Positions 7,186 to 16,207 of a stretch of DNA of 64,000 bases are shown here, in pieces; within the stretch, counting starts at the first letter, position 1, and every line of letters begins with the position of its first letter. Source of the DNA: an uncultured Blautia sp. (lineage in GTDB: Bacteria > Bacillota > Clostridia > Lachnospirales > Lachnospiraceae); assembly GCF_947654165.1 (NCBI RefSeq), contig NZ_CANTKB010000018.1:9343-73342 (forward strand). Reading direction: 5' to 3'. The notes under the pieces are model-generated. The model was not told the DNA's origin. It was given only the letters and a program-made list of their open reading frames with translations, and ran no database searches. The position numbers and the translations under genes were made by a program.

Positions 7186-8912
7186 AACAATTAATGTTAG
7201 GAAATGCAGCCGTGGCAAGAGGGCTTTATGAAGCAGGCTGCAGTGTGGTTTCCAGTTATCCGGGAACCCCGAGTACAGAGATCACAGAAGAACTGGCGAA
7301 ATTCGACGAGGTATACAGTGAATGGGCTCCAAATGAAAAAGTTGCCATGGAGGTGGCATTCGGAGCATCTCTGGCAGGAAAAAGAAGTTTCTGTGCCATG
7401 AAGCATGTAGGATTAAATGTGGCGGCAGATCCTCTGTTTACCATTTCTTACATAGGAGTGAATGCAGGTATGGTCATTGCAGTGGCTGATGATGCAGGCA
7501 TGCATTCCTCTCAGAATGAGCAGGATTCCAGGCATTATGCAAAAGCGTCCAAGGTACCGATGCTGGAGCCGTCGGATTCCCAGGAAGCTCTGGAATTTGC
7601 AAAAACAGCATACGAACTTTCAGAAGCATATGACACACCTGTTTTCTTAAAAATGTGTACCCGCATTGCACATTCCCAGAGTATTGTAGAGACAGGGGAG
7701 AGAGTAGTGCCTCCTGTGAAGCCTTACGAGAAAAACATTCAGAAAAATGTCATGATGCCGGCGAATGCAAAGAAGAAACACCCGCTGGTGGAAAAACGTA
7801 TTCGTGACCTTGCGGAGTATGCAGAGACTTCTGCTTTGAATCGTATTGAGTGGGGAGATAAAAAGCTGGGTATCATCACCTCATCTACCTGCTATCAATA
7901 TGCAAAGGAAGTATACGGGGAAGAGGCCAGTATTTTAAAACTGGGTATGGTTTGGCCGCTGCCTCAAAACCTGATCCGCTCTTTTGCCGATCAGGTGGAA
8001 AAAGTGATTGTCATTGAAGAATTGGATCCGTTTATTGAAGAGTTCTGTGACACCATCGGTGTGGAAGTGCACGGTAAAGATCTGCTTCCTATGGAGGATG
8101 AATTCTCCCAGAATCTTATTGCCTCCCGCCTTGGAAAAAAGGAAGCAGAGCAGGGTCTTTCTTTAGAAGAAAATATGCCGGTACGTCCGCCTGTGATGTG
8201 TGCGGGATGTCCTCACAGAGGCATGTTTTATATATTATCTAAGAATAAATGCAGAGTATTAGGTGATATCGGCTGCTATACCCTGGGAGCAGTTGCACCG
8301 TTAAATGCTATGGAAATGAATGCCTGTATGGGTGCATCCATCAGTTCCATCCATGGATTTAACAAAGCACTTGGGGAAGAAAGTGAGAAAAACACTGTGG
8401 CCGTGATCGGTGATTCTACTTTTATGCATTCCGGTATGACCGGGCTTGCCAATATTGCCTATAACCAGAGCAATTCCACAGTGATCATCCTGGACAACTC
8501 CATTACCGGCATGACCGGGCATCAGCAGAATCCGACTACGGGTTATAATATCAAAGGAGACCCGGCAGGAAAGATCGATCTGGAAGCTCTTTGCAAAGCC
8601 ATGGGATTTGAACGGGTAAGAGTGGTGGATCCCTATGATCTGGCACAGACGGACGAAGTGTTGAAGGAAGAGCTGGCTGCTCCGGCTCCATCTGTGATCA
8701 TCAGCCGCAGACCATGTGCACTGTTAAAGACCGTGAAGCCAAAACCGGCTCTGAAGGCAGATCCGGATAAATGTAAAGGATGTAAGAAATGTATGAAGCT
8801 GGGCTGTCCGGCTATCAGTATCAAAGAGAAAAAAGCTGTCATTGATCCGACACTTTGTGTAGGCTGCGGAGTATGTCAGCAGTTATGTGCCTTTGGCGCA
8901 TTGGAAGCATAA
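7182..8912 (+). CDS. iorA: Indolepyruvate:ferredoxin oxidoreductase, alpha subunit
   Basis: 576 residues. With IorB it oxidatively decarboxylates aryl pyruvates (indolepyruvate, phenylpyruvate, 4-hydroxyphenylpyruvate) to aryl-acetyl-CoA, reducing ferredoxin. The N-terminal SSYPGTPSTEITEEL pyrimidine-binding domain, MCAGCPHRGMF near residue 340, and the TPP/Mg-binding GDIGCYTLG (361) and GDSTFMHSG (410) segments are visible. From residue 530 two ferredoxin-type clusters follow: CKGCKKCMKLGCP and CVGCGVCQQLC. Length is normal for the family. Starts inside the 3' end of the yerC-like gene (4-base overlap) and is followed by iorB after 13 bases. Confidence 0.96.
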   Translation: MKQLMLGNAAVARGLYEAGCSVVSSYPGTPSTEITEELAKFDEVYSEWAPNEKVAMEVAFGASLAGKRSFCAMKHVGLNVAADPLFTISYIGVNAGMVIAVADDAGMHSSQNEQDSRHYAKASKVPMLEPSDSQEALEFAKTAYELSEAYDTPVFLKMCTRIAHSQSIVETGERVVPPVKPYEKNIQKNVMMPANAKKKHPLVEKRIRDLAEYAETSALNRIEWGDKKLGIITSSTCYQYAKEVYGEEASILKLGMVWPLPQNLIRSFADQVEKVIVIEELDPFIEEFCDTIGVEVHGKDLLPMEDEFSQNLIASRLGKKEAEQGLSLEENMPVRPPVMCAGCPHRGMFYILSKNKCRVLGDIGCYTLGAVAPLNAMEMNACMGASISSIHGFNKALGEESEKNTVAVIGDSTFMHSGMTGLANIAYNQSNSTVIILDNSITGMTGHQQNPTTGYNIKGDPAGKIDLEALCKAMGFERVRVVDPYDLAQTDEVLKEELAAPAPSVIISRRPCALLKTVKPKPALKADPDKCKGCKKCMKLGCPAISIKEKKAVIDPTLCVGCGVCQQLCAFGALEA

Positions 8913-8925
8913 GGGGGATGAGAAA

Positions 8926-9498
8926 ATGACAAAGAATATTATGATTGTAGGTGTTGGTGGACAAGGTTCTTTGCTGGCAAGCAAAATGCTTGGGAAACTT
9001 CTTATGTCTCAGGGATATGACGTAAAAGTATCAGAAGTCCACGGTATGAGTCAGCGAGGCGGAAGCGTTGTAACCTATGTGCGATATGGGGATAAGGTGT
9101 ATTCACCGGTCATTGATAAGGGGGAAGCAGATTTCATCATTTCTTTTGAAAAACTGGAAGCTGCCAGATGGATATCTTATTTGAAGAAAGGCGGAAAGAT
9201 CATTGTTTCCAATCAGGAGATCGATCCAATGCCTGTCATTATCGGTGCTGCTCAGTACCCGGAAAATCTGGTGGAAAAAATGCAGGAAGCAGGAGCAGAT
9301 GTAGACGGAATCGATGCTCTGTCCATGGCTATGGAGGCCGGTTCTCCGAAAGCAGTGAACCTGGTGCTCATGGGAAGATTCTCCAGATATTTTGATGCAC
9401 CATATGAAGCATGGATGGATGCACTGGAAGCATGTGTTCAGCCAAAATTCCTGGAAATGAATCAGAAAGCCTTTGCACTGGGAAGAGGTATGGAATAA
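8926..9498 (+). CDS. iorB: Indolepyruvate:ferredoxin oxidoreductase, beta subunit
   Basis: 190 residues, the gamma-type domain of 2-oxoacid:ferredoxin oxidoreductases. N-terminal IMIVGVGGQGSLLASKMLG and the SEVHGMSQRGGSVVTYVR motif are characteristic of IorB. It forms the second subunit of the IorAB enzyme, contributing CoA/active-site residues. The ATG at 8926 is chosen because AAGGGGG lies ten bases upstream and the start matches the family N terminus; a longer frame from 8887 would overlap iorA. A phenylacetate-CoA ligase gene follows 24 bases downstream. Confidence 0.95.
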   Translation: MTKNIMIVGVGGQGSLLASKMLGKLLMSQGYDVKVSEVHGMSQRGGSVVTYVRYGDKVYSPVIDKGEADFIISFEKLEAARWISYLKKGGKIIVSNQEIDPMPVIIGAAQYPENLVEKMQEAGADVDGIDALSMAMEAGSPKAVNLVLMGRFSRYFDAPYEAWMDALEACVQPKFLEMNQKAFALGRGME

Positions 9499-9522
9499 AA
9501 GAAAAACAGGAGGGAATGGGAG

Positions 9523-10827
9523 ATGGCCAAGCAGTATTTTCAGCCGGAAATCGAGACCATGCCGGCAGAAGAAATAAAAAAGCATCAGAGTGCCTGTCTG
9601 GTAAAACAGGTACAGCATGTGTGGGATAATGTTCCTTATTACAGAAAAAAAATGGAAGATGCGGGAGTCACGCCTCAGGATATCCATGGGGTAGAAGATC
9701 TGCATAAACTGCCTTTTGTGACAAAAGACGACTTGCGGGAGGCATATCCTTACGGACTTCTGGCAAAGCCTTTGGAAGACTGTGTGCGGATACAGTCTAC
9801 CAGTGGGACTACCGGCCGAAGAGTCGTGGCATTTTATACCCGGCATGACCTGGATCTGTGGGAAGATTGTTGTGCCAGAGCAATCGTAGCGGCAGGAGGA
9901 ACCAAAGAAGATGTGGTACATGTTTCCTATGGATATGGATTATTTACCGGAGGTCCGGGATTGAATGGAGGCTCCCATAAGGTAGGATGTCTTACACTTC
10001 CGATGTCTTCCGGAAACACGGACCGTCAGATTCAGTTTATGACAGACCTTGGTTCAACCATCTTATGCTGTACACCGTCCTATGCGGCGTATCTGGCAGA
10101 AAGTATTCAGGAGAGAGGGCTGAATGATCAGATCAGGCTGAAAGCAGGTATTTTCGGAGCTGAAGCATGGACTGATGAGATGCGTCATGACATTGAGGAG
10201 AAACTGGGGATCAAGGCATATGATATCTACGGATTGACAGAAATCAGCGGTCCCGGTGTTGCCTTTGAATGCGAGGAACAGACAGGAATGCACATCAATG
10301 AAGACCATTTTATTGCAGAGATCATCAATCCAAAGACAGGAGAAGTTCTGCCGGAAGGAGAAAAAGGAGAATTGGTATTTACCAGTCTTACGAAAGAGGC
10401 ATTTCCTCTCCTTCGTTACCGGACAAGAGATCTGTGTGTGCTGAACAGAAAGCCGTGTTCCTGCGGAAGAACACACGTTAAGATGAGCAAACCAATGGGA
10501 CGCAGTGATGATATGCTGATCATCCGCGGAGTTAATGTATTCCCGTCACAGATTGAGACCGTGCTTTTAAATACCGGTATGACACCGAATTATCAGATTA
10601 TTGTGGATAGAAAAAACAACTCAGATACCTTTGATATCAATGTAGAAATGTCTCAGGAAATGTTCTCCGATAATCTGGCAGTGGTATCCGAAAAAGAAAA
10701 AGAACTGGTTTCCGCACTGAAGGGAATGCTTGGTATTCAGGCCAAAGTGCATTTGGTGGCACCAAAGACCATTACCAGAAGCGAAGGAAAAGCAGTGAGA
10801 GTGATCGATAAACGTAAATTATATTAA
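9523..10827 (+). CDS. paaK: Phenylacetate-CoA ligase
   Basis: 434 residues, the typical PaaK length. AMP-forming ligase for aryl acetates; in fermenting anaerobes next to iorAB it probably runs in the direction aryl-acetyl-CoA to aryl acetate plus ATP, conserving the thioester energy. Key motifs: STSGTTGR (about residues 92-99) binding ATP, DIYGLTEISGPGVAFECEE, LLRYRTRDL and the C-terminal TRSEGKAVRVIDKR with the conserved lysine. RBS GGAGG upstream. Gene order iorA, iorB, paaK, ACT protein is a known association in Clostridia and archaea; direction of flux is inference. Confidence 0.94.
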   Translation: MAKQYFQPEIETMPAEEIKKHQSACLVKQVQHVWDNVPYYRKKMEDAGVTPQDIHGVEDLHKLPFVTKDDLREAYPYGLLAKPLEDCVRIQSTSGTTGRRVVAFYTRHDLDLWEDCCARAIVAAGGTKEDVVHVSYGYGLFTGGPGLNGGSHKVGCLTLPMSSGNTDRQIQFMTDLGSTILCCTPSYAAYLAESIQERGLNDQIRLKAGIFGAEAWTDEMRHDIEEKLGIKAYDIYGLTEISGPGVAFECEEQTGMHINEDHFIAEIINPKTGEVLPEGEKGELVFTSLTKEAFPLLRYRTRDLCVLNRKPCSCGRTHVKMSKPMGRSDDMLIIRGVNVFPSQIETVLLNTGMTPNYQIIVDRKNNSDTFDINVEMSQEMFSDNLAVVSEKEKELVSALKGMLGIQAKVHLVAPKTITRSEGKAVRVIDKRKLY

Positions 10828-10849
10828 AACACAGGAAAGGGGGATTATC

Positions 10850-11281
10850 ATGGCAGTAAAACAGATTTCTGTATTTATTGAAAACAAAAGTGGCGGTCTG
10901 GCAGCTATCACAGATGAGCTGGCAGCAGCAAATATTAATCTTAGGGCTTTGTCTATTGCAGAGACTTCTGATTTTGGTGTGCTCCGCCTGATCGTAGACG
11001 ATGTGTTTGAGGCAGGGAATGTACTCAGGGAAAACGGGCATATTTATACCATTACCGATGTGATCGCAGTGGCAGCAGAAGATAAACCGGGAAGTGTGGC
11101 AAAGATTGTTTCCATTCTGGCAGAGGAAGGCATCAGTCTTGACTATGCATATGCATTTTTTGCCCAGAGCGGAGACCTTGCATGTATGATCATCAAAGTA
11201 GAAGATCGTATCAAAGCCAAGAAGGTTTTAAATAAAAATAAGATTCGCATGCTTACAGAAGAGGAAGTTTCCGTACTCTGA
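10850..11281 (+). CDS. Protein of two ACT domains
   Basis: 143 residues made almost wholly of two ACT domains: residues ~5-65 (ISVFIENKSGGLAAITDEL) and ~70-140 (VAAEDKPGSVAKIVSIL). ACT domains bind amino acids; stand-alone tandem forms beside paaK/iorAB are common in anaerobes and are thought to sense aromatic amino acids. There is no catalytic or DNA-binding domain, so it probably acts through a partner, possibly PaaK or IorAB. It follows paaK after 22 bases with an AAAGGGGG RBS. The exact role is unknown. Confidence 0.88.
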   Translation: MAVKQISVFIENKSGGLAAITDELAAANINLRALSIAETSDFGVLRLIVDDVFEAGNVLRENGHIYTITDVIAVAAEDKPGSVAKIVSILAEEGISLDYAYAFFAQSGDLACMIIKVEDRIKAKKVLNKNKIRMLTEEEVSVL

Positions 11282-11312
11282 AGCAGGCTGGAGAAAGAGG
11301 GAAAAACAGACA

Positions 11313-12107
11313 ATGAAATTAACTTGTTTAGTTGAGAACCATGCCAAAGGTGATTTTACGCCCAGGCATGGGCTTTCTCTTTATATAGAGACAAATCAGC
11401 ATAAAATACTGTTTGATCTGGGACCGGATAAGACCCTGTTGGAGAATGCAGAACGTCTTGGAATTGATCTGACGCAGGTGGATACAGTAATCCTCTCTCA
11501 TGGACATTATGACCATGGAGGCGGGTTGGAAGCTTTTTTGAACATCAATCAGAAAGCAGATCTTTATGTACAGAAAACAGCATTTGAGAAATATTATTCC
11601 CATAATTATGGCAGGAAAAAAGATATCAGTCTGTCTGTGAAACCGGAGGATCATCCCCAGATTCATCTTTTGGAGGGGGATTTTGTCATAGATGAGGAGC
11701 TTCGTTTATTTGTGGTGACAGACCGTTCCAGATGTTATTCCAGTGCCAATGATGTGCTGTACAAGGGAGAGGAAAAAGATGATTTCCTTCATGAACAGAA
11801 CCTGATTCTTACAGAGGGAGAGCAGACCGTTTTAGTTCTGGGATGTGGTCACACCGGTGTGCTGAATATTTTGAAAAAGGCAGAACCCTATCATCCAAAA
11901 GTGTGTATCGGAGGTTTTCATCTGTTTAATCCTACAACAGGAGTCACTGTAGAGGAGGAACTTTTAGAGCAGGTTGCACAGGGGCTGAAACAGTATGATT
12001 CCAGGTTTTTTACCTGCCATTGTACCGGAGAGAAAGCCTTTGCGTTTCTTGCAGAAAGAGTGCCGGGCATGGAATATCTGTGCTGCGGTTCAGAGTTGGA
12101 ATTATAA
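11313..12107 (+). CDS. Metallo-beta-lactamase fold hydrolase
   Basis: 264 residues. The metal site HGHYDH (His63, His65, Asp67, His68) following LSHG, a later LGCGHTGVLNIL histidine and the C-terminal FFTCHCTGE segment fit the subgroup annotated as methanopterin-type (MptA/dihydropterin-like) or general MBL-fold hydrolases in Clostridia. Likely a cytoplasmic two-metal hydrolase with unknown substrate. It follows the ACT gene after 31 bases on the same strand and may belong to the end of the ior operon, or form the start of the two-component unit 11 bases downstream. Confidence 0.85.
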   Translation: MKLTCLVENHAKGDFTPRHGLSLYIETNQHKILFDLGPDKTLLENAERLGIDLTQVDTVILSHGHYDHGGGLEAFLNINQKADLYVQKTAFEKYYSHNYGRKKDISLSVKPEDHPQIHLLEGDFVIDEELRLFVVTDRSRCYSSANDVLYKGEEKDDFLHEQNLILTEGEQTVLVLGCGHTGVLNILKKAEPYHPKVCIGGFHLFNPTTGVTVEEELLEQVAQGLKQYDSRFFTCHCTGEKAFAFLAERVPGMEYLCCGSELEL

Positions 12108-12118
12108 GAGGTGAGGAG

Positions 12119-12793
12119 ATGCCGAAGAAATTATTGCTCGTGGATGATGAAGCAGGAATTTTGCAGCTTTTGAAGGATTACTTTGAAATCCAGGGCTACG
12201 AGGTTGTCACAGCAAAAACAGGAAAAGAGGCCATAGAAAGTGCAGGGAAATCTCCGGATCTGATTCTTTTGGACATTAATCTTCCGGATATTGACGGGCT
12301 GTTCGTGTGCCGTGAAATCAGGGAAAAAGTGTCCTGTCCCATTCTGTTTCTCACTGCAAAGATCGAAGAGCAGGATCGGATCAATGGTTTTTTAATGGGC
12401 GGGGATGATTATATTTTAAAACCGTTCAGTATAGAAGAACTGGGTGCAAGAGTTATGGCACATTTAAGGAGGGAAAGCCGTTCTAATCCCGTATCAGAGG
12501 GTACAGAGTATGGGGAACTGACGATTTCTTACAGCCAGCGGAGTGTGTTAAGGAGCGGAGAGATGATACACTTGACAAAGACAGAATTTGATATTTTAGA
12601 GCTGTTGTCCATGAATCCGGGACAGGTTTTTTCAAAAGAACGTATCTACGAAAGTGTACGCGGGCTGGAGGGAGAAGGAGACAGTTCTATTGTTATGGAG
12701 CACATCCGCCGTATCCGAAATAAGCTGGGAGAAGGTGCCGGAGGTGGATATATTAAGACCGTATGGGGAGTGGGATACAAATGGATTGGATAG
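12119..12793 (+). CDS. OmpR/PhoB-family response regulator
   Basis: 224 residues. Receiver domain with the acidic pocket VDDE (residues 8-11), phospho-acceptor Asp52 (LILLDINLPDIDG) and Lys in ILKPF; C-terminal winged helix with GELTISYSQRSVL, LTKTEFDILELL and the recognition region SSIVMEHIRRIRNKLGE. Start ATG 12119 has AGAGGTG upstream and fits the family. The histidine kinase gene overlaps its end by 13 bases. The pair sits ahead of an ABC exporter, the usual arrangement for regulators of antimicrobial peptide or drug export, and that exporter is the likely target. Confidence 0.93.
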   Translation: MPKKLLLVDDEAGILQLLKDYFEIQGYEVVTAKTGKEAIESAGKSPDLILLDINLPDIDGLFVCREIREKVSCPILFLTAKIEEQDRINGFLMGGDDYILKPFSIEELGARVMAHLRRESRSNPVSEGTEYGELTISYSQRSVLRSGEMIHLTKTEFDILELLSMNPGQVFSKERIYESVRGLEGEGDSSIVMEHIRRIRNKLGEGAGGGYIKTVWGVGYKWIG

Positions 12794-13929
12794 ATATCCA
12801 GGTGGAGAAAATCAGGAAGAAGATTCAGAACAGCTCTCTTTTGCAGGCTGCTGTCTGGTACTTTCTTTTCTACGCAGGGATGGCAGCAGTCTGTTCTGCC
12901 TTGACGATCCGTGTTTTTCGAAGGTGGATGAGGCTGTGGAATCAGGGCGTGCTGGATCTGTCCCCGGTGCAGGGAGAGTTTCTTCTGTTTTTATCCCAGT
13001 GGTGTGCATACGTTTGGCTGATGTTCTGGATGATACTGATGCTTCGGGCTTTCTATAAAAACCGCTTAAAAAAGCCTCTGTCCATTTTGAAAAACGGGGT
13101 GACTGAGATAAAAAGTCAGAATCTCGCATTTGTTCTGGATTATCCCAGTGAAGATGAAATGGGAGATCTGTGCAGGTCATTTGAGGAATTGCGGCAGTAT
13201 TTAATCGTTCAATATGAGGAAATGTGGAAAAAAATAGAGGAACAGAAACAGTTGAATGCTGCGTTTGCTCATGATCTTAGAACACCGCTCACTGTGCTGA
13301 AAGGATATTCGGAATTTCTGGCAAGATATCTGCCCAAGGGAAAAGTCAGCCAGGAGAAAATGCAGGAAATTCTGGAGTTGATGACAGGACAATTGGAGCG
13401 TCTCACTGCTTTTAGTAAGACCATGAAAGCAGTACGCAGTCTGGATGAATATCCGGTACAGCGGGAAGAAACAGAGATCCTGCATTTGTATAGAGTGATC
13501 CAGGGAATTGCGGAGGCATTAAACCTTGGGGGAGAAGTGACGCTGTCTTTGGAGAAACCCTCATGGGAGGATGAGAACAAAACAGGATTTTTGGATGAAA
13601 ATATTATCCTGGAGGTTTTGGATAATGTATTATCAAATGCCATACGGTTTGCACACTCCGGGATTTCAATCACGCTGGAAACAGAAGCGACAGAAGAGGG
13701 GTTGTTTTTGTTGCTCTATGTAGAAGATGACGGACCTGGATTTTCTCAGGGGGAACTGAAGCAGGCAGTACAGCCTTATTATACGGAAGTCCTGGAGGGA
13801 GAACATTTTGGAATCGGGCTTCATATCTGCAGTATGCTCTGCAGAGTACATGGTGGAACCTTCAGCATAGCAAACAGAATGGATGGAAAAGGTGCTATTG
13901 TATCCGCATCCTTTCGGATATCAGAATAA
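12781..13929 (+). CDS. Sensor histidine kinase
   Basis: 382 residues. Two membrane segments (about residues 22-45 and 68-92) with a short, ~25-residue outside loop, then a HAMP-like linker, the H-box AAFAHDLRTPLTVLKG (phospho-acceptor His164), N-box EVLDNVLSNAIRFAHSG, and G-boxes EDDGPGFSQ and HFGIGLHICSML. The tiny external loop resembles intramembrane-sensing kinases that work with ABC transporters. An alternative in-frame ATG at 12763 exists; 12781 has a better RBS (GGGGAG). It partners the preceding regulator and is followed by a terminator. Confidence 0.92.
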   Translation: MDWIDIQVEKIRKKIQNSSLLQAAVWYFLFYAGMAAVCSALTIRVFRRWMRLWNQGVLDLSPVQGEFLLFLSQWCAYVWLMFWMILMLRAFYKNRLKKPLSILKNGVTEIKSQNLAFVLDYPSEDEMGDLCRSFEELRQYLIVQYEEMWKKIEEQKQLNAAFAHDLRTPLTVLKGYSEFLARYLPKGKVSQEKMQEILELMTGQLERLTAFSKTMKAVRSLDEYPVQREETEILHLYRVIQGIAEALNLGGEVTLSLEKPSWEDENKTGFLDENIILEVLDNVLSNAIRFAHSGISITLETEATEEGLFLLLYVEDDGPGFSQGELKQAVQPYYTEVLEGEHFGIGLHICSMLCRVHGGTFSIANRMDGKGAIVSASFRISE

Positions 13930-13942
13930 CATAAGAATAGTC

Positions 13943-13970
13943 AGGGGCTGCTTTTGCAGCCTCTTTTTTT
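13943..13970 (+). terminator. Intrinsic terminator after the two-component genes
   Basis: GGGGCTGC-TTTT-GCAGCCTC stem (8 bp with one G-T pair) followed by seven T. Confidence 0.88.
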
Positions 13971-14061
13971 GGGAATTTTTAAAGAATCTTAAAAAAATGT
14001 AGGGAAAATATAGAGAAATATCTTCTATGATAGTGCTAACAACAGAAGGGAGGATTTCATT

Positions 14062-14949
14062 TTGAATCTAAAAATTGAGATTAAAGATTTAGACAAATAT
14101 TATGGAAAAAAGCAGGTGCTAGATCACGTAAATCTGACCATTCATCAGGGGATGTTCGGTCTTTTGGGCAGGAATGGGGCAGGAAAGACAACCATGATGA
14201 AGATCCTGGCAACGTTGCTGAAAAAACAGAGCGGGAGTATTACAATCTGTGGTGTTCCTGTGGAAGAAGCCGCATCGGTGAGAAAAATGGTAGGATATCT
14301 GCCTCAGGATTTTTCTATGTATCCCAACATGACAGTCTATGAGGCAATGGACTATCTGGGTGTTTTGTCGGGAATGTCTAAAGAACAGAGAAAGAAGAGG
14401 ATTCCGTTGCTCTTAGAGAAGGTAAATTTGCTGGAAGATAAAAATAAGAAGGTGAAAGCATTATCCGGAGGAATGCGGCGGAGGCTTGGGATCGCACAGG
14501 CGATTTTACATGAGCCGAAAGTACTGATTGTGGATGAACCTACTGCCGGCCTGGACCCGGAAGAAAGAGTCCGTTTCAGGAATCTTTTGTGTGAGATTGC
14601 AGAAAAACGAATTGTGATTTTATCCACGCATATTGTTGGAGATATTGAAGCAACCTGTGAAAACATTGCTGTCATGGATCAGGGAAAAATCTTGTTTCAG
14701 GGAACAGTTGAGGATTTGACCGATATGGCCGAGGGAAAAGTATATACAGCAGAAGTCAGCAAAAAAGAACTGCCTGAGATAAAAAGAAACTATATTGTGA
14801 CCGGGATGCTGACAGCAGGGAATAATGTGTCTGTGCGTTTTCTTGCTCCGAATCAGCCGTTTCCGGGAGCGAAACCATGTTCCCCGGGAGCAGAAGACGC
14901 TTATATGTATCTGATGGAAGAAAAGGCAGGTGGAAGCAATGTTCTTTAA
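14062..14949 (+). CDS. ABC transporter ATP-binding subunit
   Basis: 295 residues starting with TTG at 14062 (GGGAGG nine bases upstream). Walker A GRNGAGKTT (residues 36-44), signature LSGGM (134-138), Walker B VLIVDEP (154-160) and switch His in STHIV are present. The closest type is the CcmA/NatA-like group of drug or lantibiotic exporters. It energises the two membrane proteins encoded next, with which it overlaps. The upstream gap has a -10-like TATGAT near 14027 but no good -35 box, consistent with activation by the neighbouring OmpR-type regulator; this is inference. Confidence 0.93.
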   Translation: MNLKIEIKDLDKYYGKKQVLDHVNLTIHQGMFGLLGRNGAGKTTMMKILATLLKKQSGSITICGVPVEEAASVRKMVGYLPQDFSMYPNMTVYEAMDYLGVLSGMSKEQRKKRIPLLLEKVNLLEDKNKKVKALSGGMRRRLGIAQAILHEPKVLIVDEPTAGLDPEERVRFRNLLCEIAEKRIVILSTHIVGDIEATCENIAVMDQGKILFQGTVEDLTDMAEGKVYTAEVSKKELPEIKRNYIVTGMLTAGNNVSVRFLAPNQPFPGAKPCSPGAEDAYMYLMEEKAGGSNVL

Positions 14950-16207
14950 ATTATTTCAAAAAGAATGTGCACAGATGGGGAAGAGCCTGATTTACTGGAT
15001 TTTTATTGCCTGCGTGGGCATCTTCTTTTTCAGTCAGATGGGGAGTCCTGATTTCGACGGAACTGCTCCGGTAAAAGGTCAGGAAGAGACATATGGTGAA
15101 GTGTATTCTAAAGATAAACAGATCATTATGGAAAATACCCTTGGAGAACTTGCACAGAGCTATTACCACGATAACTGGACCACCTATCCCATTGGGTTTT
15201 CCAAACATGTGACATTAAGTGAACAGGAACTTGCCGAATTGGATGAGATTTTAGTGCGGACCACGGGCCTTTCAGAAGAAGAGCGGGAAAATGAGATTGA
15301 GAAGTATTATAAACAATCTTCTTCCGGGACAGAGCAGGGATATCAGACCATCTTCTTTGGCAGTTTTTCCATGAAACCATCGGAATCCATTACCTATGAA
15401 GCATTTCAGGAAGAAATGAAAAAGGTGTGTAAAATTTTAGGCCCGGGTTCTTCTTATGAGGAAAAAAGCTACGGAAGCGGAACGTATGTTAAGGCAACTT
15501 ACGAAGAGGCCAAGGCAGATTATGATAACTTTATAAAAAAAGATAAGATCACGGGAGGGTATGCAAGATTATTCTGTGATTATATGGGAATTGTCCTGGG
15601 GCTGATGCCTGTATTCGTAGCTGTGACCAGGTGTATGAGAGATAAACGTTCCCAGATGAAGGATTTGATCTATGTGAGGAAAGCATCATCCTGGTGTATC
15701 GTAGCCAGCCGGTATGCGGCTATGGTAGTGATGATGCTCCTTCCGGTGCTGCTTGCCTCCTGTATGACACTTTTCCAGTGTGCTGCATATGGAGCAGGAA
15801 AGGGGATTTCGATTGGTTATCTGACGTTTTTTCCCTATGTTTTTGGCTGGCTTCTGCCTGAAATCATGGAGGTTTCTGCTCTTGGCATGTGTCTTACAGA
15901 GCTTACCGATACAGCGGCAGCAGTGTTGGTACAGGGAATCTGGTGGTTTGCCGATATTTTTGGCTCCGCAGACCAATTGAGCAGCGGGCAGTATGGAATG
16001 CATCTGGTACCAAGACATAATTCTGTGAGAGGGTATGAGGTCTTCCGGGAACATTTTCAGCAGCTTGTAACAAACCGTGTGTTTTATGCAGTGCTCTCTC
16101 TTGTACTGGTGATAGCCACAATCGTGATTTATGAAGCAAAAAGAAAGGGGAAATGGGATTTCTATGGAAAGATACATAGCCGTGGCAAAAGAAAATTGGA
16201 AGCATAG
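14939..16207 (+). CDS. ABC transporter membrane subunit (large, extracytoplasmic domain)
   Basis: About 422 residues from ATG 14939 (AGGTGG five bases upstream; a GTG at 14930 is an alternative). One N-terminal membrane segment, then a hydrophilic region of about 190 residues likely outside the membrane (residues ~35-225), then five or so segments (from RLFCDYMGIVLGLMPVFV onward). This architecture is typical of ABC-2 type exporters in Firmicutes. Start overlaps the ATPase gene by 11 bases. Substrate unknown; an antimicrobial compound is plausible given the linked two-component system. Confidence 0.82.
   Translation: MFFKLFQKECAQMGKSLIYWIFIACVGIFFFSQMGSPDFDGTAPVKGQEETYGEVYSKDKQIIMENTLGELAQSYYHDNWTTYPIGFSKHVTLSEQELAELDEILVRTTGLSEEERENEIEKYYKQSSSGTEQGYQTIFFGSFSMKPSESITYEAFQEEMKKVCKILGPGSSYEEKSYGSGTYVKATYEEAKADYDNFIKKDKITGGYARLFCDYMGIVLGLMPVFVAVTRCMRDKRSQMKDLIYVRKASSWCIVASRYAAMVVMMLLPVLLASCMTLFQCAAYGAGKGISIGYLTFFPYVFGWLLPEIMEVSALGMCLTELTDTAAAVLVQGIWWFADIFGSADQLSSGQYGMHLVPRHNSVRGYEVFREHFQQLVTNRVFYAVLSLVLVIATIVIYEAKRKGKWDFYGKIHSRGKRKLEA

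Noticed and set aside
9103..9921. 272-codon open frame on the minus strand across iorB and paaK
   Set aside because: Lies antisense to two well-supported genes, has no family features and no RBS; it is a mirror of biased codon use.
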